64,000 nt of DNA from Salinicola halophyticus (GCF_003206695.1 NZ_PZJN01000006.1:117333-181332), one strand, 5' to 3'; numbered from the stretch's first letter, positions 35,275 to 45,128 are shown. Notes: generated from the sequence alone by a model not told the origin. A program made the numbers and translations.

Positions 35275-38200
35275 ATGACAACACCTTTCGTTCACCTTCG
35301 TGTCCACAGCGAATACTCCCTGGTCGATGGCCTGGTCCGCCTCAAGCCGCTGATCAAGGCCACGGCCGAGACCGGCATGCCGGCGGTGGCCGTGACCGAC
35401 GACACCAACCTGTTCGGCCTGGTCAAGGTCTACAAGGCCGCCCAGGGCGCCGGGCTCAAGCCGATCATCGGTGCCGACCTGTGGCTGCACAACGCCCACG
35501 ACGAGAGCCATCCCTATCGGCTGACCCTGCTGGCGATGAACGATACCGGCTACCGCAATCTGACCGAGCTGATCTCGCGCGCCTGGACCGAGGGCCAGCG
35601 CCAGAACATGGCGATCCTCGACAAGTCCTGGGTGTTCGAGCAGAGCGAAGGGCTGATTGCCCTTTCCGGCGCCCGCGAAGGCGAGATCGGACGCTTTCTG
35701 ATCGCCGAGCATATCGACACCGCGCGCCAGCTGCTGGAGGAGTGGTGCCGGCACTTTCCCGGCCGTTTCTACCTGGAGCTGCAGCGCACCGGTCGCCAGT
35801 ACGACGAGGAGTGCGTGCACCATTCGGTCAGGCTGGCAGGCGAGAGCGGTACGCCGGTGGTGGCGACCAACGACGTGCGCTTTCTCCAGCGTGAGGACTA
35901 CTGGGCCCACGAGACGCGCGTCTCGATCGGCGAGGGCAAGGCGCTGGAAGATCCTCGGCGCGAACGACGCTACAGCGAAGAGCAGTATCTCAAGACCCCG
36001 GAAGAGATGGCCGAGCTTTTCGCCGACGTGCCCGAGGCGCTGGAAAACAGCGTCATGATCGCGGCGCGCTGCAGCGCCAGCGTGCGCCTGGGCGAGATAT
36101 TCCTGCCCGAATATCCGATCCCCGAGGGGCTGACCCAGGACGAATTCTTCCGCAAGATTTCCCATGACGGCCTCACCGACCGCCTGAACACGTTGTTCGC
36201 GGGCGACACGCCGATCTATCCGGGCCGGTCGCTGGCCGAGCACGAGCCCGCCTACCGCGAGCGGCTCGACTTCGAGCTCGATATCATCCTCAAGATGGGG
36301 TTCCCCGGTTACTTCCTGATCGTGATGGACTTCATCCAGTGGGCCAAGGACAACGACATCCCGGTGGGGCCGGGACGCGGCTCCGGGGCGGGCTCGCTGG
36401 TCGCCTACGTGCTCAAGATCACCGATCTCGACCCGCTGGAATACGATCTGCTGTTCGAACGCTTCCTCAACCCCGAGCGGGTATCGATGCCCGACTTCGA
36501 CGTCGATTTCTGCATGGAGAAACGCGATCGGGTCATCGACTACGTGGCCAATCGCTACGGCCGTGATGCGGTCTCGCAGATCGTCACCTTCGGTACCATG
36601 GCCGCCAAGGCGGTGGTGCGTGACGTGGCGCGTGCCCAGGGCAAGCCCTACTCGATGGGCGACAAGCTCTCCAAGTTGATCCCGTTCGAGGTCGGCATGA
36701 CCCTGGCCAAGGCGATCGAACAGGAGCCGCAGCTCAAGGAGTATCTCGAGTACGACGAGGAAGCCGCCGAAATCTGGGAGATGGCACTCAAGCTCGAGGG
36801 GATCACGCGCGGCACCGGCAAGCACGCCGGCGGCGTGGTGATCGCGCCGACCAAGCTGACCGACTTCTCGCCGCTGCTGTGCGACCCGGATGGCTCCGGC
36901 CTGATGGTGCAGTTCGACAAGAACGACGTCGAGGACGCCGGGCTGGTCAAGTTCGACTTTCTCGGCCTGCGTACGCTGACGATCATCGACTGGGCGCTGG
37001 AAATGGTCGATGTAGTGCGCGCCCGCGACGATGTGGGTCCGCTCGATATCAGCACCATCCCGCTGGACGACAAGCCGACCTTCGACATGCTCAAGAAGGC
37101 CGAGACCACCGCGGTCTTCCAGCTCGAATCCCGCGGCATGAAAGAGCTGATCAAACGTCTGCAGCCGGATTCGCTGGAGGACATGATCGCGCTGGTGGCG
37201 CTGTTCCGTCCCGGTCCGCTGCAGTCGGGCATGGTGGACGACTTCATCAACCGCAAGCATGGCCGCGCCGAGCTCGCCTATCCCAGCGCCGATTATCAGC
37301 ACGAACTGCTCAAGCCGGTGCTGGAGCCGACCTACGGCATCATCCTGTATCAGGAACAGGTGATGCAGATCGCCCAGGTGCTGGCCGGCTACACGCTCGG
37401 CCAGGCCGACATGCTGCGCCGCGCCATGGGCAAGAAGAAGCCGGAGGAGATGGCCAAGCAGCGCCAGGGCTTCATGGACGGCTGTGCCGACAACGGCATC
37501 GACAAGAATCTGGCCGGCAACCTGTTCGACCTGGTGGAAAAGTTCGCCGGTTACGGCTTCAACAAGTCGCACTCGGCGGCCTATGGCCTGGTGTCGTACC
37601 AGACCGCCTGGCTCAAGGCGCATTATCCCGGCCCGTTCATGGCCGCGGTGCTCTCCACCGAGATGGACAACCTCGACAAGGTCGTGCCGCTGATCGAGGA
37701 GTGCCGGCATCTCGGGCTGACGGTGACGCCGCCGAACGTCAATGTCGGTGCCTACAAATTCACCGTCGACGAGAGCGGTCAGGTCGTTTACGGGCTCGGC
37801 GCGATTCGCGGCGTCGGCGAGGGGCCGATCGGCGCTATCGTCGAAGCGCGCGAGGCGGGCGGCGAGTTCACGGACCTGTTCGACTTCTGTCGTCGCATCG
37901 ACGGCAAGCGCATGAACAAGCGCACCCTCGAAGCGCTGATTCGCTCTGGCGCGGTGGATACGCTGGGCCCGTCGCGTGCGGTGCTGGCGGCTTCTCTGGA
38001 GGCCGCGATCAAGGCCGCATCGCAGAACCAGACCAACCAGAACCTGGGCATGATCGACATGTTTGGCGAGGCTTTCGCCGAGCCCGTCGACGATGGCGAC
38101 ATCTACGCTGACTATCGCCATGCCCGCGACTGGAGCGACAAGGAGCGTCTGGCCGGGGAGAAGGATACCCTTGGCCTCTATCTCACCGGCCACCCGATCG

Positions 38201-38784
38201 ACGAGTACGAACACGAGCTGAAGCGCTTCGTGGCGACCCGGATCGTCGATCTCAAGCCCTCCCGCGAGCCGCAGCGCGTGGCCGGGCTGGTGGTGGCAAT
38301 GCGCACCATGAAATCGAAGCGTGGCGATACCATGGCTTTCCTCACGCTGGATGACCGCACCGGGCGGATCGAGGCCTCGCTGTTCGGCGAGATGTACGAT
38401 CAGGTCCGCGGGCAGCTGACGGCCGAGCAGGTGCTGATCGTTGAGGGGGAAGTGTCCAGCGACGACTACTCCGGTGGCCTGCGTCTTCGCAGCAAGGACA
38501 TCACGCTGATGGCCGACGCCCGTGCCCGCTTCGGTGAAGCGGTCGAGCTCTGCGTCGACGGTGCTCAGCTCAACGGCCGGTTCTCTCGATCCCTGCACGA
38601 TAGCCTCTCGCCATGGTTGAGCGACTCCGGTCTGCCGGTGCGGGTGCGCTACCGTAATGCCGAGGCCAGCGGCTGTTTCGAGCTGGCGCCGAACTGGAAG
38701 GTCTCCCCCAGCGATGAACTGATGACCGCGCTTCGCGGCGTCGAAGGTTACGAAAAAGTCGCGCTTCGCTATCGGGGTGGCTAA
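35275..38784 (+). CDS. dnaE: DNA polymerase III alpha subunit
   Basis: 1169 residues (E. coli 1160). Replicative polymerase. PHP domain at the N terminus (FVHLRVHSEYSLVDGLV), catalytic palm with GPGRGSGAGSLVAY and the Asp pair in MPDFDVDFCMEKR, helix-hairpin-helix region (about 820-870), OB fold (about 980-1070, VAGLVVAMRTMKSKRGDTMAFLTLDD) and C-terminal tau-binding part. Preceded by a 218-base spacer in which I see no clear promoter. Start lacks a strong Shine-Dalgarno. Confidence 0.98.
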   Translation: MTTPFVHLRVHSEYSLVDGLVRLKPLIKATAETGMPAVAVTDDTNLFGLVKVYKAAQGAGLKPIIGADLWLHNAHDESHPYRLTLLAMNDTGYRNLTELISRAWTEGQRQNMAILDKSWVFEQSEGLIALSGAREGEIGRFLIAEHIDTARQLLEEWCRHFPGRFYLELQRTGRQYDEECVHHSVRLAGESGTPVVATNDVRFLQREDYWAHETRVSIGEGKALEDPRRERRYSEEQYLKTPEEMAELFADVPEALENSVMIAARCSASVRLGEIFLPEYPIPEGLTQDEFFRKISHDGLTDRLNTLFAGDTPIYPGRSLAEHEPAYRERLDFELDIILKMGFPGYFLIVMDFIQWAKDNDIPVGPGRGSGAGSLVAYVLKITDLDPLEYDLLFERFLNPERVSMPDFDVDFCMEKRDRVIDYVANRYGRDAVSQIVTFGTMAAKAVVRDVARAQGKPYSMGDKLSKLIPFEVGMTLAKAIEQEPQLKEYLEYDEEAAEIWEMALKLEGITRGTGKHAGGVVIAPTKLTDFSPLLCDPDGSGLMVQFDKNDVEDAGLVKFDFLGLRTLTIIDWALEMVDVVRARDDVGPLDISTIPLDDKPTFDMLKKAETTAVFQLESRGMKELIKRLQPDSLEDMIALVALFRPGPLQSGMVDDFINRKHGRAELAYPSADYQHELLKPVLEPTYGIILYQEQVMQIAQVLAGYTLGQADMLRRAMGKKKPEEMAKQRQGFMDGCADNGIDKNLAGNLFDLVEKFAGYGFNKSHSAAYGLVSYQTAWLKAHYPGPFMAAVLSTEMDNLDKVVPLIEECRHLGLTVTPPNVNVGAYKFTVDESGQVVYGLGAIRGVGEGPIGAIVEAREAGGEFTDLFDFCRRIDGKRMNKRTLEALIRSGAVDTLGPSRAVLAASLEAAIKAASQNQTNQNLGMIDMFGEAFAEPVDDGDIYADYRHARDWSDKERLAGEKDTLGLYLTGHPIDEYEHELKRFVATRIVDLKPSREPQRVAGLVVAMRTMKSKRGDTMAFLTLDDRTGRIEASLFGEMYDQVRGQLTAEQVLIVEGEVSSDDYSGGLRLRSKDITLMADARARFGEAVELCVDGAQLNGRFSRSLHDSLSPWLSDSGLPVRVRYRNAEASGCFELAPNWKVSPSDELMTALRGVEGYEKVALRYRGG

Positions 38785-38806
38785 CGTGTGGCGGTAGGGT
38801 GCCTCC

Positions 38807-38834
38807 TTGCGAACACGCATGAAGGTGCGATAAT
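38807..38834 (+). promoter_or_regulatory. Candidate promoter for accA
   Basis: TTGCGA (38807-38812), 16-base spacer, GATAAT (38829-38834) with an extended TGC just before it. About 90 bases upstream of the accA ATG. Confidence 0.45.
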
Positions 38835-38862
38835 AGTTCGTTTCGCGGCACGCCAGTCGCCC

Positions 38863-38898
38863 GTGTTTCAGAAATCCGCTCTGTTTCAGAAATCGAAG
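38863..38898. repeat. 18-nt direct repeat in accA leader
   Basis: Two adjacent units sharing the 12-mer GTTTCAGAAATC with an 18-base period, between the candidate promoter and the accA start. Confidence 0.65.
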
Positions 38899-38924
38899 CC
38901 TGCCAGGATCACAGTAGAAGCTCT

Positions 38925-39881
38925 ATGAATCCCAACTATCTAGACTTTGAACAACCGATTGCCGAACTCCAGGCCAAGATCGAAGAACTGCGTCTGGTCG
39001 GTAACGATAGCCGCATCAGCCTGAGTGACGAGATCGGCAAGCTCGAAGAGAAGAGCCGTAAACTCACCGAGCAGATCTTTCGCGATCTGACCGCCTGGCA
39101 GGTGACGCAGCTGTCGCGGCATCCTCAGCGCCCCTATACGCTCGACTATCTCGCCAGCGTCTTTACCGATTTCGACGAGATGCATGGCGATCGTCATTTC
39201 TCCGACGACGCCGCTCTGGTCGGTGGCGTGGCACGTCTCGACGACAAGCCAGTGATGGTCATCGGCCACCAGAAGGGGCGTGACGTCAAAGAGAAAGTGC
39301 GGCGCAACTTCGGCATGCCACGGCCTGAAGGGTATCGCAAGGCGTGCCGACTGATGGAGACGGCCGAGCGCTTCAAGATGCCGGTACTGACGTTCATCGA
39401 CACGCCCGGCGCCTATCCCGGTATCGATGCCGAGGAGCGGGGGCAATCCGAAGCGATCGCCTACAATCTGGCAGTGATGTCGCGGCTGAAAACGCCGATC
39501 ATTGCCACCGTGATCGGCGAGGGCGGCTCCGGCGGGGCGCTTGCCATCGGCGTCTGCGACGAGCTGCAGATGCTGCAATACTCCACCTATTCGGTGATCT
39601 CGCCGGAGGGTTGCGCCTCGATCCTGTGGAAGAGCGCCGACAAGGCCTCTGAAGCGGCTCACGCGATGGGTATCACCGCCTCGCGTCTGAAAGAGCTCGG
39701 ATTCGTGGATTCGCTGATCGACGAGCCGCTGGGCGGCGCGCATCGCAATCCGCGCAAGACGGCCGATCGGGTCAAGGACGCGTTGACGGGCAGTCTCGAT
39801 CGGTTGCGGGCGATGGATACCGAGACGCTGCTGGAGCGCCGGTATCAGCGCCTGATGAGTTACGGCGCTCCAGCCGCTTGA
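38925..39881 (+). CDS. accA: Acetyl-CoA carboxylase carboxyltransferase alpha subunit
   Basis: 318 residues, as in E. coli (319). With AccD transfers carboxyl from biotin-BCCP to acetyl-CoA. Conserved: [70 protein letters not shown], and the oxyanion glycines [14 protein letters not shown]. Canonical placement after dnaE. Confidence 0.98.
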   Translation: MNPNYLDFEQPIAELQAKIEELRLVGNDSRISLSDEIGKLEEKSRKLTEQIFRDLTAWQVTQLSRHPQRPYTLDYLASVFTDFDEMHGDRHFSDDAALVGGVARLDDKPVMVIGHQKGRDVKEKVRRNFGMPRPEGYRKACRLMETAERFKMPVLTFIDTPGAYPGIDAEERGQSEAIAYNLAVMSRLKTPIIATVIGEGGSGGALAIGVCDELQMLQYSTYSVISPEGCASILWKSADKASEAAHAMGITASRLKELGFVDSLIDEPLGGAHRNPRKTADRVKDALTGSLDRLRAMDTETLLERRYQRLMSYGAPAA

Positions 39882-39894
39882 CGGCTCTTCCTGC

Positions 39895-39963
39895 GCTCGC
39901 CCACACGGCGTTGAGTCGGAGCGCAGCAAAGACAGCGGCCGAAGGCCGGCCCGGCGGGCGAGC
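39895..39963 (+). promoter_or_regulatory. Mutually exclusive inverted repeats in accA-tilS spacer
   Basis: GCTCGCCC (39895-39902) can pair with GGGCGAGC (39956-39963). The overlapping TGCGCTC (39892-39898) can instead pair with GAGCGCA (39920-39926). A third hairpin, CGGCC-GAA-GGCCG (39936-39948), sits between. The shared GCTC makes the two long stems exclusive, as in switch-like leaders or alternative 3' ends. No T-run follows. Confidence 0.35.
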
Positions 39964-40141
39964 GTAGCGAGTCATACCGGCTCGGCATGCTCATTGACAC
40001 CCACGTCAACTCCGCTGCCTCGCCGGTTTTCGTCTTGTGGGGCTTCGCTTGGGGCGAGCCCTCTAGATCGTCAAGTTCCCAAGAGAATCTCGCTCTATTT
40101 TCGAGGCCTAGCATCATTGCCGCAGCACGTAGGAGTCCGCC

Positions 40142-41407
40142 GTGCGACCTTCCCTCGAAGATCTCATTGATAGCGCCCTGGCACGTCATGTGTCGGGGCG
40201 TGTCGTCTGGGTGGCACTCTCCGGTGGTCTCGACTCTTCTCTGCTGCTGAGCGTGGCGGCACCGCTGGCGCGCCAGCGCGGCGTCGATCTGCGGGCGATT
40301 CACGTCAATCACGATCTGCAGGCGGCGGCGGGCGACTTCGAAAGCCACTGTCGCGAGCTGTGCGATTCGCTGGCCGTATCACTGGTCGTTGCCTCGGTTA
40401 CCGTCAGCCCGGCGGGGCAAGGAATCGAGGCCGCCGCCCGCGACGCGCGTTATCAGGCATTTTCCCGTCATCTCTCTACCGGTGACCGCCTCTGGCTGGC
40501 GCAGCATGCCGACGACCAGGCCGAAACGCTCCTGCTGGCGACGCTTCGTGGCAGCGGCGTACGTGGCCTGGCGGGCATGCCTGTAGTGCGTCAGTGGCGA
40601 GGCCTCGCCGTCGAGCGTCCCTGGCTGGGTCTGGCGCGATCCGAGCTGGCACGGGAGGCGGCACGCCGTGGCGTGGCATGGTGCGAAGATCCCACCAACG
40701 CCGAGGTAAGGTTCGATCGCAACTATCTGCGTCACCGCGTGCTGGCACCGTTGCGACAACGCTGGCCAGGCGCTGCCGAGGCACTGGCACGAAGCGCCGG
40801 TCATCTGCAGGAGACCGACGAGCTGCTGGGACAGCTGGCCGAGATCGACCTGGCTGAGGCGGGGGGCGATCCCGGCTGCCTGCGGCTGTCGACGCTGCGC
40901 GGGCTTGTCTCTTCGCGTCGACGCCTGCTGATTCGTCACGCGCTCAAGCGCCTGGATTTGCCGGCGCCGCCGGCGGCACGCCTGGTCGAGCTCGAACGTC
41001 AGCTGACCACGGCAGCGGCAGATCGTCTGCCATCGCTTGTCTGGGCCGGGGGCGAAGCCCGGCTGTGGCGGAATCATCTCTACTTGCTGGCGCCCCAGTC
41101 ACCGATCGATCTGTCCTGGCAGACGACCTGGGATGGCGTCTCGCCGCTGGAAACCCCCTGGGGGCAATACTATTGGGTGCTACAGCCGGCTCGAGGTGGC
41201 ACGACAACGTCGCTGCGGGTCGGCCTGCGCCAGGGCGGCGAACGTCTCTGTCTGGCCGGGCGTGGCAGGCGCGATCTCAAGCGCCTGCTGCAGGAAGCCG
41301 GCGTCCCGCCGTGGCAGCGGGATCGCCTGCCACTGGTGTGGTTTGGCGACGAACTGGTAGCGGCGCTCGGCGTTGCGTCAGCGCAAGGCTGGTGTCAGAC
41401 GCGCTAG
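40142..41407 (+). CDS. tilS: tRNA(Ile)-lysidine synthase
   Basis: 421 residues, GTG start at 40142 with TAGGAG upstream. Converts C34 of the CAU anticodon of a minor tRNA(Ile) to lysidine using ATP. PP-loop SGGLDSS near residue 29, then HVNHDLQ, AQHADDQAETLLL and RNYLRHRVL of the catalytic domain; substrate-binding middle part; C-terminal TilS domain (LRQGGERLCLAGRGRRDLKRLLQEAGVPPW). Converges on ppx with only 7 bases between stop codons. Confidence 0.95.
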   Translation: MRPSLEDLIDSALARHVSGRVVWVALSGGLDSSLLLSVAAPLARQRGVDLRAIHVNHDLQAAAGDFESHCRELCDSLAVSLVVASVTVSPAGQGIEAAARDARYQAFSRHLSTGDRLWLAQHADDQAETLLLATLRGSGVRGLAGMPVVRQWRGLAVERPWLGLARSELAREAARRGVAWCEDPTNAEVRFDRNYLRHRVLAPLRQRWPGAAEALARSAGHLQETDELLGQLAEIDLAEAGGDPGCLRLSTLRGLVSSRRRLLIRHALKRLDLPAPPAARLVELERQLTTAAADRLPSLVWAGGEARLWRNHLYLLAPQSPIDLSWQTTWDGVSPLETPWGQYYWVLQPARGGTTTSLRVGLRQGGERLCLAGRGRRDLKRLLQEAGVPPWQRDRLPLVWFGDELVAALGVASAQGWCQTR

Positions 41408-41414
41408 ATCGACG

Positions 41415-42923
41415 TCACGGGCTGTATGTCAGCGTCAGTCCGGCACTCTGTTGAAAGGCGGCTTCCTGTTCGAGATCGTTGAGCAGCAGTGCTTGAGGTT
41501 TGGCGTCGGGCAGCCGCAAATGCAGATTGTCGCCGTCGCAGATCAGTTGGAAGTCGACGGGGGCCTGTTCCGGGCGAGCGTGATTGAGCATCACGGCCAG
41601 CCGCAAGAGCCGCGCCAGCCGCTGGTAGGTGAGCTGTACGGCATCGGGCAGCGCTTCGAGCTCCTTCTGCGCGAATTTACGCCGATGAGCGCGAACCAGA
41701 AACGCCAGCGCCTGCTGTTCGGGGCGGGAGAAACCGGTCAAATCGGAATATTCGAGCAGGTAGGCGCCATGGCGGTGGAACTGGCTATGGGAGATTGCCA
41801 GACCAATTTCGTGTACTTGGGCCGCCCAGAACAGGAACAGACGCTGCTCTTCACTCAGCGACCAGCCATCGCGGACCTGATCGAAAGCCGCCATGGCGCT
41901 CTGCGCCACGTGGTCGGCGTGGGCCGTCTCGACGCTGTAGCGTCGCATCAGGGATTCGATGCTATGGCGCCGGGAATCCTCGGGCGTGCTACGGCCGATC
42001 AGATCGAACAGCACGCCTTCGCGCAGCGCGCCATCGGAGTAGCGCATGCGCTTGAGGTCGAAGGCCTCGAATACGGCACACAGAATCGCGATGCCGGCGG
42101 GGAACACCCGCGCGCGATCTTCCTTCAGGCCGTCCATCGCGACCTTGTCCAGATTGCCGAAACCGATCAGGGTCTTGCGCAGCTTCATCAGTGCGTCGCG
42201 CTCGATCAGCGTGGCATCGCCATCGCCCCTGGCGCCGATGACGGCGGCCGCCGCCTTGATCGTACCGCTGGAACCGATCGGATCCTGCCAGCCCAGCTGG
42301 CAGTAATGTCGCTGGATATTGGCCAGTTCGGACATCGCCGCCATCTCGGCGCGCCGAAAGCGCTTCTCGCTGAGTTCGCCGTTGGCGAAAAACGTGCCGG
42401 TATAAGCGACACAGCCCATGTGAAGACTTTCCAGCGCCTGGGGCTCGAAGTCCTCGCCGATGATGAATTCGGTGGAACCGCCACCGATATCGACGATCAG
42501 GCGTCGGCCGTGAACCTCGGCCAGCGCGTGCGCCGCGCCCAGATAGATCAGGCGCGCTTCTTCACGCCCGCCGATGATCTCGATCGGATGGCCGATCAGC
42601 GCCTCGGCGCGATCGATCAGCTGGCGGGCGTTGTAGGCCGCACGCAGGGCGTTGGTACCGACGATTCGCAGGTTGGCGGCAGGGACGCCGTCGAGAAAAG
42701 GCGCGAAACGCTCCAGGCAGGCCAGGGCCCGCGCCATGGCTGCGTCGGTGAAGTTCTCGTCCGCGTCGAGGCCGGCGGCGAGCTGGACTTTCTCACCCAT
42801 CTTGGCGACGACCTGAAGCTGGCCGTCCTGATAGTTGGCGACCAACAGGTGAAAGCTGTTGGAGCCGAGATCGATCGCGGCCAGGCGCCGCGTCTCGTCG
42901 TTGGCGGTCGACTTCCCGCTCAT
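41415..42923 (-). CDS. ppx: Exopolyphosphatase
   Basis: 502 residues (E. coli 513). Ppx/GppA phosphatase that releases phosphate from polyphosphate ends. Actin-like ATPase fold: phosphate loops AAIDLGSNSFHLLVA and LIVDIGGGSTEFIIG, catalytic Glu region GREEARLIYLG, then HD-like C-terminal domain (VHEIGLAISHSQFHRHGAYLL). Start at 42923 (MSGKSTANDETRRLAAIDLG) with GAGGA upstream; longer frame upstream has no family match. Divergent from the thioredoxin-like gene. The partner ppk lies 11 kb away. Confidence 0.94.
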   Translation of the reverse strand: MSGKSTANDETRRLAAIDLGSNSFHLLVANYQDGQLQVVAKMGEKVQLAAGLDADENFTDAAMARALACLERFAPFLDGVPAANLRIVGTNALRAAYNARQLIDRAEALIGHPIEIIGGREEARLIYLGAAHALAEVHGRRLIVDIGGGSTEFIIGEDFEPQALESLHMGCVAYTGTFFANGELSEKRFRRAEMAAMSELANIQRHYCQLGWQDPIGSSGTIKAAAAVIGARGDGDATLIERDALMKLRKTLIGFGNLDKVAMDGLKEDRARVFPAGIAILCAVFEAFDLKRMRYSDGALREGVLFDLIGRSTPEDSRRHSIESLMRRYSVETAHADHVAQSAMAAFDQVRDGWSLSEEQRLFLFWAAQVHEIGLAISHSQFHRHGAYLLEYSDLTGFSRPEQQALAFLVRAHRRKFAQKELEALPDAVQLTYQRLARLLRLAVMLNHARPEQAPVDFQLICDGDNLHLRLPDAKPQALLLNDLEQEAAFQQSAGLTLTYSP

Positions 42924-43113
42924 GGCGTGGCGTCCTCGAAAACGGTCATGAAATGGGTGGCTGCGGCGTGTCGTCCGATTGTGCAGCGTTCTCGGCGAAC
43001 GCTGCGACAGCGCTGGATGAGCCAAGATTGCGGGGGGCGTCCGGCCTTGTCAATCGCCCGCGCGGCGGGCATGCTGGCGACAGAGGGATGTCCATCGATA
43101 GAGACACGAGTTC

Positions 43114-43446
43114 ATGCAGCCACAGCGACGCCATCTGGATAACGAGGCTTTCGAGCGTCAACGCGAGGAACGGGCCATACCGTGGCTTGCGGTTTTCGTC
43201 GCCGACTGGTGTCAGCCCTGCGAGACCTTGCTGTCCCGCCTCTCCTCCGCGCCAGCAGGGCCGATTCGTGATCTGGCGGTGGGCGTGGTCGATGTCGATC
43301 GTGAACCGGCACTGGCCGAGCGATACGGGATCAAGGGGACGCCGACGCTGATCCTGTTCATCGAGGGCGAGCCCCGGCTCACACGGGTTGGTGCACTGTC
43401 GGAAGCACAGCTGTTGCAAATCGGCGAAGAAAGTACGCGCAATTGA
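43114..43446 (+). CDS. Thioredoxin-like protein with WCQPC active site, upstream of rho
   Basis: 110 residues, single thioredoxin domain. Active site W32-C33-Q34-P35-C36, i.e. WCQPC instead of the near-universal WCGPC; cis-proline P77 in YGIKGTPTLILF and the closing VGALSEAQL are as in TrxA. The location directly upstream of rho is where gammaproteobacteria normally carry trxA, so this is either a diverged orthologue or a replacement. The N terminus (MQPQRRHLDNEAFERQREER) is more charged than in TrxA. It should be redox-active; Gln in the motif is expected to shift the redox potential (inference). Confidence 0.85.
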   Translation: MQPQRRHLDNEAFERQREERAIPWLAVFVADWCQPCETLLSRLSSAPAGPIRDLAVGVVDVDREPALAERYGIKGTPTLILFIEGEPRLTRVGALSEAQLLQIGEESTRN

Positions 43447-43868
43447 TCGAACCCGCTGGCGATGGCCGTGCACGGTCGCTATTGGGGGGCTTGCTTTCGG
43501 CAGATAGCTTGTCTACCATCTGGACGTTCACCTGTTCCGAATGCTTCTCGACCGCCTCGCGGTCCCCCAAGTCGTCAGTCAATCCCAGTCCCAATCATCG
43601 GCCAGTTTCGATCTTTGGACAGTGACAACGCTCCCGGATGACTCTTTCCGTGAGATTGCAGGCGAATCAAATCGCTCTCCCGGCATCCTCGCGACATGGC
43701 AAGTCGGTACCCGGCCTGTTTCGACGTAGCGCCGAGAGGCCATGCGAAATGTATGACCCCTGGGACGACTGAACGCGCCGCGCGGCGTCTGAATCGACCG
43801 CCTCTTGTCCTCCTTTTCTATCTCGGCAAAAGTCATTGCCTGCGACACGAGCCATCTTTGACGAACTC
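43447..43868 (+). other. rho 5' leader region (422 bases)
   Basis: No credible ORF. A possible promoter is TTGCTT (43491-43496), 17-base spacer, TACCAT (43514-43519), which would leave an untranslated leader of about 340 bases. Pyrimidine-rich stretches (around 43573-43600 and 43799-43822) look like Rho-utilisation sites, in line with the known autogenous Rho-dependent attenuation of rho in other gammaproteobacteria. Confidence 0.45.
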
Positions 43869-45128
43869 ATGAATCTAACCGAACTCAAGCAAAAATCCGT
43901 TCCTGAACTGCTGGATATCGCCCGTGAAATGGGTATCGATAATCTGGCTCGCTCGCGCAAGCAGGATATCATCTTCGCCATCCTGAAGAAGCACGCCAAG
44001 AGCGGCGAAGACATCTACGGCGATGGCGTCCTGGAGATTCTGCAGGACGGTTTCGGTTTCCTGCGTAGCGCGGATTCTTCCTATCTGGCTGGCCCCGACG
44101 ACATCTATGTCTCGCCGTCGCAGATTCGTCGTTTCAATCTGCGCAAGGGCGACTCGATATCCGGCAAGATCCGTCCGCCGAAAGAAGGCGAGCGCTACTT
44201 CGCGCTGTTGAAAGTCAACGAGATCAACTTCGACAAGCCGGAAAACGCCAAGCACAAGATCCTGTTCGAGAACCTGACGCCGTTGTTCCCGCAGGAACGT
44301 CTGCCGATGGAGATCGGCAATGGCTCCACCGAGGACATCACCGCCCGCGTGATCGACCTCACGTCACCGATCGGCAAGGGCCAGCGCGGCCTGATCGTGT
44401 CGCCGCCCAAGGCCGGCAAGACCTTGATGCTGCAGAACATCGCGGCCTCGATCACGCGCAACAATCCCGAATGTCACATGATCGTGCTGTTGATCGACGA
44501 GCGCCCCGAGGAAGTGACGGAAATGTCACGGACGGTGCGTGGTGAAGTCGTGGCCTCGACCTTCGACGAGCCGCCGGCACGCCACGTTCAGGTCGCCGAG
44601 ATGGTCATCGAGAAGGCCAAGCGTCTGGTCGAGCACAAGAAGGACGTGGTCATTCTGCTCGACTCCATCACTCGTCTGGCGCGTGCCTACAACACCGTGG
44701 TGCCGTCTTCCGGCAAGGTGCTGACCGGTGGTGTCGACGCCCATGCGCTCGAGAAGCCCAAGCGCTTTTTCGGTGCGGCGCGTAACATCGAAGAGGGCGG
44801 CAGTCTGACCATCATCGCCACGGCGTTGGTCGATACCGGCTCGAAGATGGACGAAGTGATCTTCGAGGAGTTCAAGGGTACCGGCAACATGGAAGCCCAC
44901 CTCGACCGCAAGCTGGCCGAGCGCCGCGTCTACCCGGCCTTCAACATTCGTCGTTCCGGTACGCGTCGCGAGGATCTGATCGCCTCCGAGGAAGAGATGC
45001 AGCGGATGTGGATCCTGCGCAAGCTGCTCAATCCGATGGACGATGTGGCGGCGACGGAATTCCTGATCGATCGTCTCAAGGATACCAAGACGAACTTGGA
45101 ATTCTTCGAAGCCATGAAAAGACGTTGA
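43869..45128 (+). CDS. rho: Transcription termination factor Rho
   Basis: 419 residues, same length as E. coli Rho. Hexameric RNA helicase. N-terminal helix bundle and OB-fold RNA-binding domain ([41 protein letters not shown]), Walker [12 protein letters not shown] (about 178), [13 protein letters not shown] (Walker B), Q-loop and R-loop region [17 protein letters not shown]. Start at 43869 ([16 protein letters not shown]) matches the family; the Shine-Dalgarno is weak, and a TTG 33 bases upstream opens the same frame. Confidence 0.98.
   Translation: MNLTELKQKSVPELLDIAREMGIDNLARSRKQDIIFAILKKHAKSGEDIYGDGVLEILQDGFGFLRSADSSYLAGPDDIYVSPSQIRRFNLRKGDSISGKIRPPKEGERYFALLKVNEINFDKPENAKHKILFENLTPLFPQERLPMEIGNGSTEDITARVIDLTSPIGKGQRGLIVSPPKAGKTLMLQNIAASITRNNPECHMIVLLIDERPEEVTEMSRTVRGEVVASTFDEPPARHVQVAEMVIEKAKRLVEHKKDVVILLDSITRLARAYNTVVPSSGKVLTGGVDAHALEKPKRFFGAARNIEEGGSLTIIATALVDTGSKMDEVIFEEFKGTGNMEAHLDRKLAERRVYPAFNIRRSGTRREDLIASEEEMQRMWILRKLLNPMDDVAATEFLIDRLKDTKTNLEFFEAMKRR

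Noticed and set aside
35248-38820. 1190-codon open frame on the minus strand
   Set aside because: Exact antisense shadow of dnaE; the high GC at codon position 3 keeps the opposite frame open. Protein is low-complexity and matches no family.
39940-39975. REP/BIME-like element
   Set aside because: GGGCGAGCGTAGCGAG looks palindromic, but only one copy is present here and no second one was seen in the window.
39987-40250. Small ORF before tilS as a leader peptide
   Set aside because: Runs out of frame into tilS, no regulatory residue run tied to hairpins, and no Shine-Dalgarno site.
41373-43142. 589-codon plus-strand frame
   Set aside because: Antisense to ppx, which has clear motifs; product looks like reverse-frame Gly/Arg/Gln-rich sequence.
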